From: Streptomyces niphimycinicus
GTDB taxonomy: Bacteria > Actinomycetota > Actinomycetes > Streptomycetales > Streptomycetaceae
Reading direction: 5' to 3'
DNA length: 64,000 bases
NCBI RefSeq assembly: GCF_018883605.1
Contig: NZ_JAHLEM010000012.1
Location: 1-64,000 of the forward strand
In this document: in pieces, positions 36,441 through 45,113 of the stretch
Layout of the letters: every line of letters starts with the position of its first letter
Numbering within the stretch: the first letter of the stretch is position 1
The notes under the pieces: generated by a model
The model's database searches: none
The model's input: only the letters and a program-made list of their open reading frames with translations
Told to the model about the DNA's origin: nothing
Position numbers and translations under genes: made by a program

Positions 36441-38810
36441 GTGTTGAAACGCCGGAACAACCGCCGGAACAACCGTCAGAACAACCGCCGGAACAACCGC
36501 ACCAAGTCCTTGCGCGTGCGTGCGCTACTCGCCCTCGCCGTGATCGCCGGATCGCTGGCCATCGCCCTCACCACGCCCGTCCGCCTCGGCCTCGACCTGC
36601 GCGGCGGCACCCAGATCATGCTGGAAACCCGCTCCACCCCCACCACCGACGCCGACGCCGCGGCCACCGACCGCACCGTGGAAGTGCTGCGCGGCCGCAT
36701 CGACGCGCTCGGCGTCGCCGAACCGACCCTCGTCCGCTCCGGCGACCACCGCATCCTCGTCGAGCTGCCCGGCGTGTCCGACCCGAAGAAAGCCGCCGAC
36801 GTGCTGGGCCGCACCGCGCAGCTCACCGTCCACGCGGTCCTCGGCCCGGCCCGGACCGCCGACGGCGCCACCGCCCCGGCGACCGATCCGGCCAAGGAGC
36901 GCGTTCTGCCGGACGAGTCCGGACAGCCTCTGCGCCTGCGGGCCGCCGATCTGACCGGACGGGACGTCGAAGGCGCCGACGCCCGCTTCGACCAGCAGGG
37001 CGGTGCCGGATGGCACGTCGCGGTCGACTTCTCCAAGACCGGCCAGGACCAATGGCGGCAGATCACCGCACGGGCCGCCTGTCACCCGGCCGGTGACCCG
37101 CAGCGCCGGGTCGCCATCGTCCTCGACAACAAGATCATCTCCTCGCCGCAGGTCGACCCCTCCGTACCGTGCGGGACCGGCATCCCGGGCGGCACCACCC
37201 AGATCACCGGCTCCTTCGACGACACCGAAGCCCGCGAACTGGCCCTGCTCATCTCCGGCGGAGCCCTGCCCGTACCGGTCGAGACCGTGGAACAGCGCAC
37301 CATCGGCGCCACGCTCGGCGATGCGGCCATCGAGGCTGCGGCCTGGGCCGCCGGCATCGGCACCGCGCTGACCGCGCTGTTCATCATCGCCGTCTACCGG
37401 CTCATGGGCCTGCTCGCGACCGCGGCCCTGGCCTGCTACGCCCTCGTCTCCTACGCCGCCCTGGCCGCGCTCGGCGCCACACTGACCCTGCCGGGCCTCG
37501 CCGGGTTCGTCCTGGCGATCGGCATGGCCGTGGACGCCAACGTCCTGGTCTTCGAACGGACCCGCGAAGAGTACGCGGCCCGCAGCCGCCCCACCCCCCG
37601 ATCGGCACTGACGGCCGGGTTCCGCGGAGCCCTCAGCGCGATCGCCGACTCCAACATCACCACGTTGATCGCCGCGGCTCTCCTGTTCGCCTTCGCCTCC
37701 GGCCCGGTGCGCGGCTTCGGCATCACCCTCGCCGTCGGCGTCCTCGCCTCGATGGTCAGCGCCCTGGTGATCAGCCGGGTGCTCGCCGAGTACGCGGCCA
37801 ACCACCCCGCGGTCTTCCGCCGGCCCCGCGTCACCGGCATCGCGAGCACCGGCTGGGTCCGCGACCGGCTGCTGCGCCGCGACCCGTTCCTGATGCGCCG
37901 TCCGCGCCGCTTGCTGGCCGCCTCCGCCGCACTCGCCGTCATGGCCGCGTCGGGCATCCTCGTCCGCGGCCTGGACTTCGGCATCGAGTTCACCGGCGGC
38001 CGGCTGATCGAGTACGCCACCAGCACCTCCGTCGACCCCGACCGGGCCCGCACCGCCCTCACCGACGCCGGATTCCCCCGCGCGGTGGTGCAGTCCTCCG
38101 GTGACACCGGGCTCACGGTGCGCGCCGAGAACCTGACCAACGCCGACGAGGCCACCGTCACCGAAACCATCAGCGACCTCGGCGGCGAGACGAAGAAGAT
38201 CCGCGACGAGCTGATCGGCCCCAGCATGGGCGACGAACTGCGCCGCAACGCCCTCATCGCGCTCTCCCTCGCACTGGGCGCCCAACTGCTGTACCTCGCG
38301 GTGCGCTTCCGCTGGTTCTTCGGGACCGCGGCCGTCGTCGCGCTCGCCCACGACGTGGTGATCGTCATCGGCGCCTTCGCCTGGCTCGGCAAGCCCATCG
38401 ACGGGGTCTTCCTGGCCGCCCTGCTGACCGTCATCGGCTACTCGGTCAACGACTCCGTCGTCCTCTTCGACCGCGTCCGCGAACTGCTCGACCGCGACCG
38501 CACCACACCGCTTCCCCGCCTGACGAACCGGGCGATCCTGCAGACCCTGCCCCGTACCGTCAACACGGGCATGGGCGCGGCACTCATCCTCACCGCCCTC
38601 GCCGTCCTCGCCGACGACACCCTCGCCGACTTCGCCCTCGCCCTGCTCATCGGCCTGGCGGCCGGCACCTGCTCCTCCGTCTTCACCGCCGCCTCACTCA
38701 CCATCGAGCTGCACCCGCCCCGGAAGGCGTCGCGGCCGCGGCCGTCGCGGTTCACCCGGCGGCACTCCTCCTCGGGGCAGAACGTGGTGAGTCCTGGTGA
38801 CCAGCGGTGA
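36441..38810 (+). CDS. secDF: Fused SecD-SecF protein-export membrane protein
   Basis: 789 residues from GTG 36441. The SecD half (about 1-430) has LGLDLRGGTQIML and the D4-D6 signatures GMAVDANVLVFERTREE and ITTLIAAALL; the SecF half (about 460-770) has LDFGIEFTGGRLIEY and GYSVNDSVVLFDRVRE. Streptomyces normally encode separate secD and secF near the RelA locus, so this is an accessory copy, possibly for stress-specific secretion. The extreme N-terminus is a 4-fold repeat of Arg-Arg-Asn-Asn (36450-36497). The two-component pair and a small secreted protein lie just upstream. Confidence 0.9.
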   Translation: MLKRRNNRRNNRQNNRRNNRTKSLRVRALLALAVIAGSLAIALTTPVRLGLDLRGGTQIMLETRSTPTTDADAAATDRTVEVLRGRIDALGVAEPTLVRSGDHRILVELPGVSDPKKAADVLGRTAQLTVHAVLGPARTADGATAPATDPAKERVLPDESGQPLRLRAADLTGRDVEGADARFDQQGGAGWHVAVDFSKTGQDQWRQITARAACHPAGDPQRRVAIVLDNKIISSPQVDPSVPCGTGIPGGTTQITGSFDDTEARELALLISGGALPVPVETVEQRTIGATLGDAAIEAAAWAAGIGTALTALFIIAVYRLMGLLATAALACYALVSYAALAALGATLTLPGLAGFVLAIGMAVDANVLVFERTREEYAARSRPTPRSALTAGFRGALSAIADSNITTLIAAALLFAFASGPVRGFGITLAVGVLASMVSALVISRVLAEYAANHPAVFRRPRVTGIASTGWVRDRLLRRDPFLMRRPRRLLAASAALAVMAASGILVRGLDFGIEFTGGRLIEYATSTSVDPDRARTALTDAGFPRAVVQSSGDTGLTVRAENLTNADEATVTETISDLGGETKKIRDELIGPSMGDELRRNALIALSLALGAQLLYLAVRFRWFFGTAAVVALAHDVVIVIGAFAWLGKPIDGVFLAALLTVIGYSVNDSVVLFDRVRELLDRDRTTPLPRLTNRAILQTLPRTVNTGMGAALILTALAVLADDTLADFALALLIGLAAGTCSSVFTAASLTIELHPPRKASRPRPSRFTRRHSSSGQNVVSPGDQR

Positions 38811-39012
38811 CTGGTCCGGAGACGCCGACGGGCTCGTGTTCCGGAACACCGGGTCCCGCGCCGTCGACGTGGAATACACCACGTACACGAACGACGGGAC
38901 CGTCCCGGTGGACGGCACGGTGTGCGTCACGATGAGCAAGGCGAGCAGACAGTGCTTCTACAACCCGACCACCGTGCACACGGTCACCTGGCGCGCCGAC
39001 AACACGGGCTGA
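38797..39012 (+). CDS. 71-residue protein, possibly a gene remnant
   Basis: GTG 38797 overlaps the secDF stop by 14 bases. The sequence (GLVFRNTGSRAVDVEYTTYT, CVTMSKASRQCFYNP, TVTWRAD) looks like a beta-sandwich with two cysteines and no signal peptide. It could be a genuine small protein or the C-terminus of a secreted protein whose start was lost at the secDF junction. Confidence 0.4.
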   Translation: MTSGDWSGDADGLVFRNTGSRAVDVEYTTYTNDGTVPVDGTVCVTMSKASRQCFYNPTTVHTVTWRADNTG

Positions 39013-39025
39013 CATGACCGCACCG

Positions 39026-39052
39026 CGGGCGCTTCCGGACCGGAGGCGCCCG
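39026..39052 (+). terminator. Hairpin terminator after the secDF region
   Basis: A 13-bp stem (CGGGCGCTTCCGG with CCGGAGGCGCCCG, one G-T wobble) followed by CCTTTCC. It lies between the converging secDF and LysR genes. Confidence 0.7.
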
Positions 39053-39167
39053 CCTTTCCGTCAGCCCCGGCCGCCCGGCCACTGTGGTGCCTCATCGATT
39101 TCCGCTGCTCACGGGGCCGGGCTGAGTTCTGGAACCCCACAGGCCACGGGCACTGGCTCGGCCTATG

Positions 39168-40076
39168 TCATGACGACGTCCCGGTCGTAGCGCTGTCGCG
39201 CAGGAAGCCCGCGAAGGCCCCAGCGGCGGGGGTGAGGGCGTGGTCGGCCATGCGGACCAGGAGGATGCGGCGTACCGGGGCGGGGGGTTGCAGTGGCAGG
39301 ACGCTGACGCCGCCTCGGGTTCCTTCCAGCGCCAGGGTGGGGGCGAGGGCGACGCCGATGCCGGCGGCGACCATGGCCTGCGCCTCCTGGTAGTCGTGGG
39401 CCTCGTAGGCGATCTGCGGCTCGAAACCGGCTGTGTGGCAGCTACGGGCGAGAGCCTCGGCCACCGGGTGGTTCTCGGCGCGGGTGATCCAGGGGTCGTT
39501 CGCGAAGTCGGCGAGGGCGGCCGAAGGGCGGCCGGCGAGGGGGTGGTCCTTGCTGACGAGGAGGGCCGGGGGATCGTCGACGAGTGAGGTGACGACGATG
39601 TCCTCGCGGTCGATGCGGTTCCAGTCGTAGTCCCACATCAGGGACATCTCGATTTCCCGGTTCTCCAGCATCGCCCACAGGCCCGCGATGCGGGCGCTGC
39701 GCACCGTCAGCCGTACGTCGGGGTGGGCTTTCCGGAAGGCGATCACGGCCCGGGGGAGGAGGGAAGCGCCGACGGTGGGGAAGGTGCCGATGCGGAGGAT
39801 GCCCGCGCGTAGTCCCGCGAAGTCGGCGAGTTCGTTCTCGGCGGCCGTCAGTTCTCGCTCGATCCGCTCCCCGCGCTCGGCCAGGGCGCGTCCCGCGTCA
39901 GTGAGCGTGACACCCCGCGCATGGCGCTCCAACAGCGGCTGCCCAGCCTCCGCCTCCAAGCGGCTGACCTGCTGGGACACCGCTGAAGGCGTGTAGCTGA
40001 GAGCCCGCGCGGTCGCGGTGACCGAGCCCCGGCGGGCGACTTCGGTGAAGAGCAGGATGCGCCGCACATCGAGCAC
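39168..40076 (-). CDS. LysR-family transcriptional regulator
   Basis: 302 residues, GTG 40076. The N-terminal winged helix contains GSVTATARALSYTPSAVSQQ (about 17-36); the effector-binding domain follows from about 90 (GILRIGTFPTVGASLLPRAV). It is divergent from the PrpF-symporter operon and, as in TcuR-type systems, probably activates it in response to a tricarboxylate. A T-N11-A palindrome lies between the genes. Confidence 0.9.
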   Translation of the reverse strand: MLDVRRILLFTEVARRGSVTATARALSYTPSAVSQQVSRLEAEAGQPLLERHARGVTLTDAGRALAERGERIERELTAAENELADFAGLRAGILRIGTFPTVGASLLPRAVIAFRKAHPDVRLTVRSARIAGLWAMLENREIEMSLMWDYDWNRIDREDIVVTSLVDDPPALLVSKDHPLAGRPSAALADFANDPWITRAENHPVAEALARSCHTAGFEPQIAYEAHDYQEAQAMVAAGIGVALAPTLALEGTRGGVSVLPLQPPAPVRRILLVRMADHALTPAAGAFAGFLRDSATTGTSS

Positions 40077-40091
40077 CGCGCCACCTCCAGC

Positions 40092-40108
40092 ATTAATTCC
40101 AACTTAAT
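40092..40108. promoter_or_regulatory. LysR-type operator candidate
   Basis: ATTAA-TTCCAAC-TTAAT, an inverted repeat of T-N11-A form, 16 bases upstream of the LysR gene start and about 100 bases before the PrpF-family start. Confidence 0.6.
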
Positions 40109-40208
40109 ACCCATGCAGATTTCCGAGATTGTACTTCATGCTCTCCGCGCCCACCGTGGATCACACCACGCACGGAAGAGCCGGCGGGGTTTCCACGAGG
40201 AGTCTGTT

Positions 40209-41327
40209 GTGTTGCGTCTCCAGGGCGAGATGATCCGCGGAGGAACCAGCAAGTGCTGGATCTTCGACCACCACGAGGTGGTCGCGACCGGCGTGGACGC
40301 CGACACCCTGCTGCTCGCCGCCTACAACGCCGCCGACCCCCGCCAGATCGACGGCGTCGGCGGTGCCTCCTCCACCACCTCCAAGGCCGCGATCGTCCGG
40401 AGACCGGCCGAGCCGGGCATCGACGTCGAATACGCCTTCGCGCAGGTCGGCATCGGTGACGAGCGCGTGGAATGGACCAGCAACTGCGGCAACTGCGCCA
40501 CCGCCGTCGCCCTGTACGCCGTCCACAACGGCCTGGTACCGATCACATCGGACTCCACCACGGTGCGGATGCTCAACGTCAACACCGGGGCCCGCCTCAC
40601 CGGCACCATCCCCACCCCGGGCAGTACGGCCCCCGACGAGGGCACGGCCGCGGTGCCCGGCACCGCGGCGCTCGGAGTGCCGGTCCTTCTCGGCTTCGAG
40701 GACCCGGCGGGTACGACCACGGGGCGCGCCCTGCCGACCGGCCGCGCCCTGGACACCCTGATCGGGCCCGCCGGTCCGGCCGAGGTGTCCCTGGTCGACG
40801 CCGGCGCCCCGGCCGCGCTGTTCGAGGCCAAGGCGTTCGGCCTCGACGGCACCGAGTCGCTCACCGAGTTCGCCGAGGCGGTGCCCGCGCTCACCGTGCT
40901 GCGCCGCGAGGCCGCCCTGGCCATGGGCCTGGCCGACCGGAACGACCCGGTCAGCCATGCTGTGCCGAAAGTCGGCGTCGTTGCCCGGGCCGCCTCATAT
41001 CGCACCACTCATGGCACTCTGATCAGTCAGGACGAGTACGACCTGGCCGTACGCATGGTCTCCATGCACGCACCCCACCCGGCGATCGGCCTCACCTCGG
41101 CCGTCGCCCTGGCCACCGCGGCCGCCATCCCCGGCACGCTCGCCCACAGCGTCGCCCGGCAGACCGCCGACGGCACGCTGCGCCTGGGCACCCCGGCAGG
41201 TGTCATCACCGCCCAAGCCGTCCCCGCACCGGACGGCGCGTCCCCCACGGTGCTGCTGCACCGCGCCGCCCGCCGCATCGCCCGAGCCGAACTTCTCGTT
41301 CCCGTCCTGGAAGGACGCCCCGCATGA
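40209..41327 (+). CDS. PrpF-family isomerase (aconitate/oxalomesaconate type)
   Basis: 372 residues from GTG 40209, preceded by GAGGAG. PrpF-fold landmarks: MIRGGTSKCWIF at the start, DGVGGASSTTSKAAIV, SNCGNCATAVALYAV, and C-terminal SMHAPHPAIGLTSAVALA. PrpF proteins isomerise aconitate, 2-methylaconitate or 4-oxalomesaconate by proton shift, with no cofactor. The next genes encode a dicarboxylate symporter and a truncated FAD dehydrogenase, so the likely substrate is a tricarboxylate such as cis-aconitate or a tricarballylate derivative; this is inference. Confidence 0.85.
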   Translation: MLRLQGEMIRGGTSKCWIFDHHEVVATGVDADTLLLAAYNAADPRQIDGVGGASSTTSKAAIVRRPAEPGIDVEYAFAQVGIGDERVEWTSNCGNCATAVALYAVHNGLVPITSDSTTVRMLNVNTGARLTGTIPTPGSTAPDEGTAAVPGTAALGVPVLLGFEDPAGTTTGRALPTGRALDTLIGPAGPAEVSLVDAGAPAALFEAKAFGLDGTESLTEFAEAVPALTVLRREAALAMGLADRNDPVSHAVPKVGVVARAASYRTTHGTLISQDEYDLAVRMVSMHAPHPAIGLTSAVALATAAAIPGTLAHSVARQTADGTLRLGTPAGVITAQAVPAPDGASPTVLLHRAARRIARAELLVPVLEGRPA

Positions 41328-42757
41328 GCCGCAACGATGCCGCCCCGGGTACCGTCACCGCTCCACCACGCCGCACCCGTCGGCTGCTGTCCCTGCTCTA
41401 CGTCCAATGCCTGATCGGTGTTCTCGCCGGTGCCGTCGTCGGCTGGCTGTGGCCTTCCTTCGGCGCCGAGCTGAAGCCTCTGGGCGACGGCTTCATCGCG
41501 CTGGTGCGTATGATGATCGCGCCGGTCATCTTCTGTACCGTCGTCCACGGCATCGCCTCCATGGGCAACGCGCGTGCCGTCGGCAGGGTCAGCCTCAAGG
41601 CGCTGCTCTACTTCGAGGTGCTGACCACCGTCGCCATGGTGATCGGCCTGGTCGTCGTCAACGTCGTCCAGCCCGGCAGCGGACTGCACGTCGATCCCTC
41701 CACCCTCTCCACCAAGGGGTTGCCGCCCGAGGCGACCGCGAGCCACGAGAGCTTCTCCGCCTTCGTCCTCGCCATGATTCCGGACACCCTGCTCAGCGCC
41801 ATGACCGGCCACGAGATCCTGCCGGTGCTGGTGGTCTCGGTGTTGTTCGGCTTCGGCCTCAACGCCGGCGGCGAGGCGGGCGCGGGGATCGCCCAGGGCA
41901 TCGAGAAGCTGTCCAGGATCCTGTTCACACTCATCCGCTGGATCATGCGGCTGGCCCCGATCGGCGCCTTCGGCTCCATGGCCTTCACCATCGGCAACTA
42001 CGGCCTGGACACCCTGCGGCACCTCTTCCTGCTGATCGGCTCCTTCTGGCTCACCGCCCTGTTCTTCGTCCTGGTCGTCCTCGGTACGGTCATGCGCGTC
42101 AACGGCCTGCGCCTGCTGCCCTTCCTCCGCTACATCAAGGAAGAGCTGCTGATCGTCCTGGGCACCTCGTCCAGCGAGCCAGTGCTGCCGCGCATGATGG
42201 CCAAGCTCGAGCACGTGGGCGCCGCCAAACCGGTCGTCGGTATCACGCTGCCCGCCGGGTACTCCTTCAACCTCGACGGCACCGCGATCTACCTCACCAT
42301 GGGCTCGGTCTTCCTCGCCCAGGCCCTCGGCATCGACCTCAGCCTCACCGAGCAACTGTCGATGCTCGCCATCATGCTGCTCACCTCCAAGGGCGCCGCC
42401 GGGGTCACCGGGTCCGGATTCGTAGCGCTGGCCGCCACCCTCAGCGCCGTTCCCCACGTACCCGTCGCCGCCCTGGCGCTCATCTTCGGCATCGACCGCT
42501 TCATGTCCGAGGCCCGCGCCCTGACCAGCGTGGTCGGCAACGGCGTCGCCACTCTGGCGGTGGCCAAATGGGAGGGACAGCTCGACGAGGACCGTGCCAA
42601 GGCCGTCCTCCGTGGCGATATCCCGTACACCTCCGCTCCCGAGCCCGGCCACACCCCCGAGCCGCAGGTCGATCCCGTACCTGGCGAGAAGCCCGCGGAA
42701 GCCGACCCGAAAGCAGCGGCCGGAGCGGACCGTGGCCCCGTGCCCGCCGTCGGCTGA
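41324..42757 (+). CDS. DctA-like dicarboxylate:cation symporter
   Basis: 477 residues, ATG overlapping the PrpF stop (ATGA). The DAACS fold is clear: about eight helices, the serine-rich loop LGTSSSEPVLPRMM, and the substrate/Na+ motif PAGYSFNLDGTAIYLT; GIDRFMSEARALTSVVGN lies in helix 8. The C-terminal 50 residues are a proline/glutamate-rich cytoplasmic tail. It probably imports di- or tricarboxylates for the neighbouring enzymes. Confidence 0.9.
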   Translation: MSRNDAAPGTVTAPPRRTRRLLSLLYVQCLIGVLAGAVVGWLWPSFGAELKPLGDGFIALVRMMIAPVIFCTVVHGIASMGNARAVGRVSLKALLYFEVLTTVAMVIGLVVVNVVQPGSGLHVDPSTLSTKGLPPEATASHESFSAFVLAMIPDTLLSAMTGHEILPVLVVSVLFGFGLNAGGEAGAGIAQGIEKLSRILFTLIRWIMRLAPIGAFGSMAFTIGNYGLDTLRHLFLLIGSFWLTALFFVLVVLGTVMRVNGLRLLPFLRYIKEELLIVLGTSSSEPVLPRMMAKLEHVGAAKPVVGITLPAGYSFNLDGTAIYLTMGSVFLAQALGIDLSLTEQLSMLAIMLLTSKGAAGVTGSGFVALAATLSAVPHVPVAALALIFGIDRFMSEARALTSVVGNGVATLAVAKWEGQLDEDRAKAVLRGDIPYTSAPEPGHTPEPQVDPVPGEKPAEADPKAAAGADRGPVPAVG

Positions 42758-42770
42758 CGCACCGCACACA

Positions 42771-42800
42771 GCCGGTCCGGAGCCCGTGCTCCGGACCGGC
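42771..42800 (+). terminator. Perfect 13-bp hairpin between symporter and flavoprotein genes
   Basis: GCCGGTCCGGAGC, loop CCGT, GCTCCGGACCGGC, then CCTTCCC. It would stop or attenuate transcription into the truncated flavoprotein. Confidence 0.75.
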
Positions 42801-42829
42801 CCTTCCCGTGATCAGGAGCACCCGCACTC

Positions 42830-43040
42830 ATGGCAGCACCCTGGGACGTCATCGTGGTCGGCGGCGGAAACGCCGGCTTCTGCGCAGCGCGGTCCGCCCG
42901 GCAAGCGGGCGCCCGAGTCCTCGTACTGGAAAAGGCGCCACGGCGGTGGGCCGGTGGCAACTCCTACTTCACCGCCGGCGCCATGCGCACCAGCCACGGC
43001 GGATTCGCCGACCTCAAGAACCTCCTGGAACCGACACGAG
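42830..43040 (+). pseudogene. Truncated FAD-dependent dehydrogenase (TcuA-like)
   Basis: Only about 70 residues are recognisable. ATG 42830 after CAGGAG; FAD-binding VIVVGGGNAGFCAARSARQAG, then VLVLEKAPRRWAGGNSYFTAG and GGFADLKNLL. This matches the N-terminus of tricarballylate dehydrogenase-type flavoproteins, normally about 460 residues. Beyond 43040 the frame no longer resembles the family and the AraC gene starts at 43164. The pathway's oxidation step is therefore missing here. Confidence 0.75.
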
Positions 43041-43163
43041 ATCCGCCGGGTTGTGCGCTCCTGCGTGCGCGGGTGCTGAACCGTCTGAGCGCCCGGCGCC
43101 AGCGGTCGCCCGGCCGAAGCGGCGGTCTTCTCGATCGATGCCCTGCCGGGCAGTATCGGTTGC

Positions 43164-44210
43164 ATGCCCGTTTTCGCAGAGATGTCAGGACAGGGCGGTA
43201 CGGGGCCGGTGGTGACGGTGGGCACCGACTCCGTCCCGGAGCCGGAGCGGTTTGGCTGGTGGTCCGAGATGGTCGGCCACGAAGTCATGCCCGTGACGGT
43301 ACGCAGCGCGCACACGGCCGTCTTCCGGGGCCGGGCAGAAGCCGTCGAGCTGCCGCACAGCCAGGTGGCAGCCTTCGATTTCTCCCCGATGACAGCCCGC
43401 CGCTCGCCGGTCCACATCCGCCGTCACGACCCCGAGAACTACTACCTGTTCCTGGTCCAAGACAGCTCGGTCCGGCTGGAGCAGGCGCGCGGCGTCGCCT
43501 GCCTCCAAGCCGGCGACATGTCCCTGTTCTCCACCTCGCATCCGCTGGCTTGCGAGTTCCTCGACCACGGCTGCCAGACCCGCCTGACGCTGATGCGGCT
43601 GCCGCGTCCCATCCCGTCGCTCGCCGGCGGCCGGGCTGACCAACTGCTGGCCGAGCCGTTGCAGCCCCAGGCCGGGGCGGCAGCCCTGCTCGGCCTGTAC
43701 CTGGCACAGATGCCGCAGGCCGCCCGCACCTGCTGCCCGACGGAACTGGCCCGGCTCGGCGCCATCGGGGTGGACCTGGCCGCCACCTTGCTGGCCGTCC
43801 GGCTCGGAGTCCAGGACACCCTGCCCGCCGAGACACGCAATGCGGTGCTGCTGGCCCGGATCAACGCCTTCATCGACCACCACCTGGGCGACCCCGAGTT
43901 ATGCCCCACGGCCATCGCCGCCCACCACCACGTCTCCGTACGCACCCTCCACCTGCTGTTCCAAAGCGAACCGGAAACCATCAGCGCCTCGATACGCCGA
44001 CGCCGCCTGGAACGCTGTCACGCCGACCTCACCAACCCACGGCTGCGGCGGCGGTCTATCAGCGCCATCGCCGCCCGGTGGGGGTTCCTGCGCCCGGCGG
44101 ACTTCAGCAGGGCGTTCCGCGCCGCGTACGGCGTGACACCCAGAGAGCTCCGGCAGGCCGCACTGCGCAGCCTGCCGGATACGCAACGGGCTGCGCTGAG
44201 CGACAAGTAA
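43164..44210 (+). CDS. AraC-family regulator
   Basis: 348 residues, ATG 43164. The N-terminal AraC_binding_2-type domain (about 25-210, PENYYLFLVQDSSVRLEQ) is followed by a two-helix-turn-helix AraC domain (about 235-335, IAAHHHVSVRTLHLLFQ, AARWGFLRPADFSRAFRAAYG). It sits directly after the truncated flavoprotein, and its own target is not evident; the small secreted protein at 44406 is a possible candidate. Confidence 0.88.
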   Translation: MPVFAEMSGQGGTGPVVTVGTDSVPEPERFGWWSEMVGHEVMPVTVRSAHTAVFRGRAEAVELPHSQVAAFDFSPMTARRSPVHIRRHDPENYYLFLVQDSSVRLEQARGVACLQAGDMSLFSTSHPLACEFLDHGCQTRLTLMRLPRPIPSLAGGRADQLLAEPLQPQAGAAALLGLYLAQMPQAARTCCPTELARLGAIGVDLAATLLAVRLGVQDTLPAETRNAVLLARINAFIDHHLGDPELCPTAIAAHHHVSVRTLHLLFQSEPETISASIRRRRLERCHADLTNPRLRRRSISAIAARWGFLRPADFSRAFRAAYGVTPRELRQAALRSLPDTQRAALSDK

Positions 44211-44405
44211 CACCGCACGCATCGCCAACTCCCAGCCCACGGCCCGCGCCACGATGTGAGGGCACCGAAGAGGAACACGGGGGCGCCAGCGCTACCGGAG
44301 GCGAAAGATGAAACCGCCTTCCGCTCGACGTTCACGCCGATTCTGCTGGCGGCCCTCACTGAAGGAATCTCGGCAGCTCGCGCTCAGGCTAGAGGGGAAC
44401 AGATC

Positions 44406-44753
44406 ATGAAACTTGCCAAGAAACTGTTGATGGTTGGCGCAGCCGTCGCAACCACCGCGGGTCTGAGCATCGTCCCGGCCGAAGCCAGCTCCAGCACCGC
44501 TGCGGCCTGCTGGACCTTCGGAAACTCGCCCAGTTTCGGCACGTACGGCGGCCAGGTCTGCGACAACAGCCACGTCATGGGCTGGGTCAAGGACACGAAG
44601 GCCGACGGCTACTGCGTCTTCTTGCGAGTGCACTACCCGAACGGGTACGCCGACGGCCCGTGGGCATGCCCGAAGAACGTACAGAAGAACTGGGACTGGT
44701 GGGCCCCGCAGGGCATTTCCAGCGTGAGTATCGAGAAGATCTATGCTCCGTAA
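44406..44753 (+). CDS. Small secreted cysteine-containing protein
   Basis: 115 residues. A clear signal peptide (KKLLMVGAAVATTAGLSIVPAEA, cleavage about 27). The mature 88 residues have four cysteines (AACWTFG, QVCDN, YCVFLR, WACPK) and many aromatic residues, fitting a disulfide-stabilised beta-rich secreted protein. No family recognised; similar small secreted proteins occur widely in Streptomyces. It is followed by a hairpin and by the 54-bp palindrome. Confidence 0.75.
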   Translation: MKLAKKLLMVGAAVATTAGLSIVPAEASSSTAAACWTFGNSPSFGTYGGQVCDNSHVMGWVKDTKADGYCVFLRVHYPNGYADGPWACPKNVQKNWDWWAPQGISSVSIEKIYAP

Positions 44754-44763
44754 CAGATCGTAA

Positions 44764-44793
44764 CCGCTCGCGCACCTGATCACGCGTGAGCGG
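44764..44793 (+). terminator. Hairpin after the small secreted protein
   Basis: CCGCTCGCGC pairs with GCGTGAGCGG (one G-T wobble) across a 10-base loop, starting 11 bases after the stop. Confidence 0.6.
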
Positions 44794-44840
44794 GCGATAG
44801 CCAGATCCACCAATGAACAGGTCGCGGAGGACGAGCAGGG

Positions 44841-44894
44841 AGCTACCGAACGGAGCCCGGTCGACCGCGGTCGACCGGGCTCCGTTCGGTAGCT
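44841..44894. repeat. Perfect 54-bp palindrome
   Basis: Two 27-base arms with no spacer, centred between 44867 and 44868. The left arm is AGCTACCGAACGGAGCCCGG plus TCGACCG and the right arm is its exact reverse complement. It lies between a secreted-protein gene and an IS5-like fragment. It could be a strong terminator, a recombination or replication-derived inverted duplication, or an IS end. Confidence 0.9.
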
Positions 44895-44895
44895 G

Positions 44896-44962
44896 ATCTG
44901 CGATGTCACCGGCATCCCGCTCGCAGCCAGGCTCACCGGAGGCAACCGCAACGACATACGCC
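44896..44962 (+). pseudogene. IS5-family transposase fragment
   Basis: The plus strand reads LICDVTGIPLAARLTGGNRND, a conserved DDE-domain motif of IS5-family transposases, in only about 22 codons. It adjoins the 54-bp palindrome. Confidence 0.6.
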
Positions 44963-45113
44963 GATGTCGTCCGCGAGCCGCTTCGGCGACTTCAGCGACC
45001 GCTCGACCGTCCAGCGTCGCTCCGCCGACCCTATGCCGTTCAGGAATGCGTCGCTGCAAGGTCGTAGGTGGTCTGGCGGGGTCTGCGGACGTGCTGGGAC
45101 CCATGTCCAGGTG

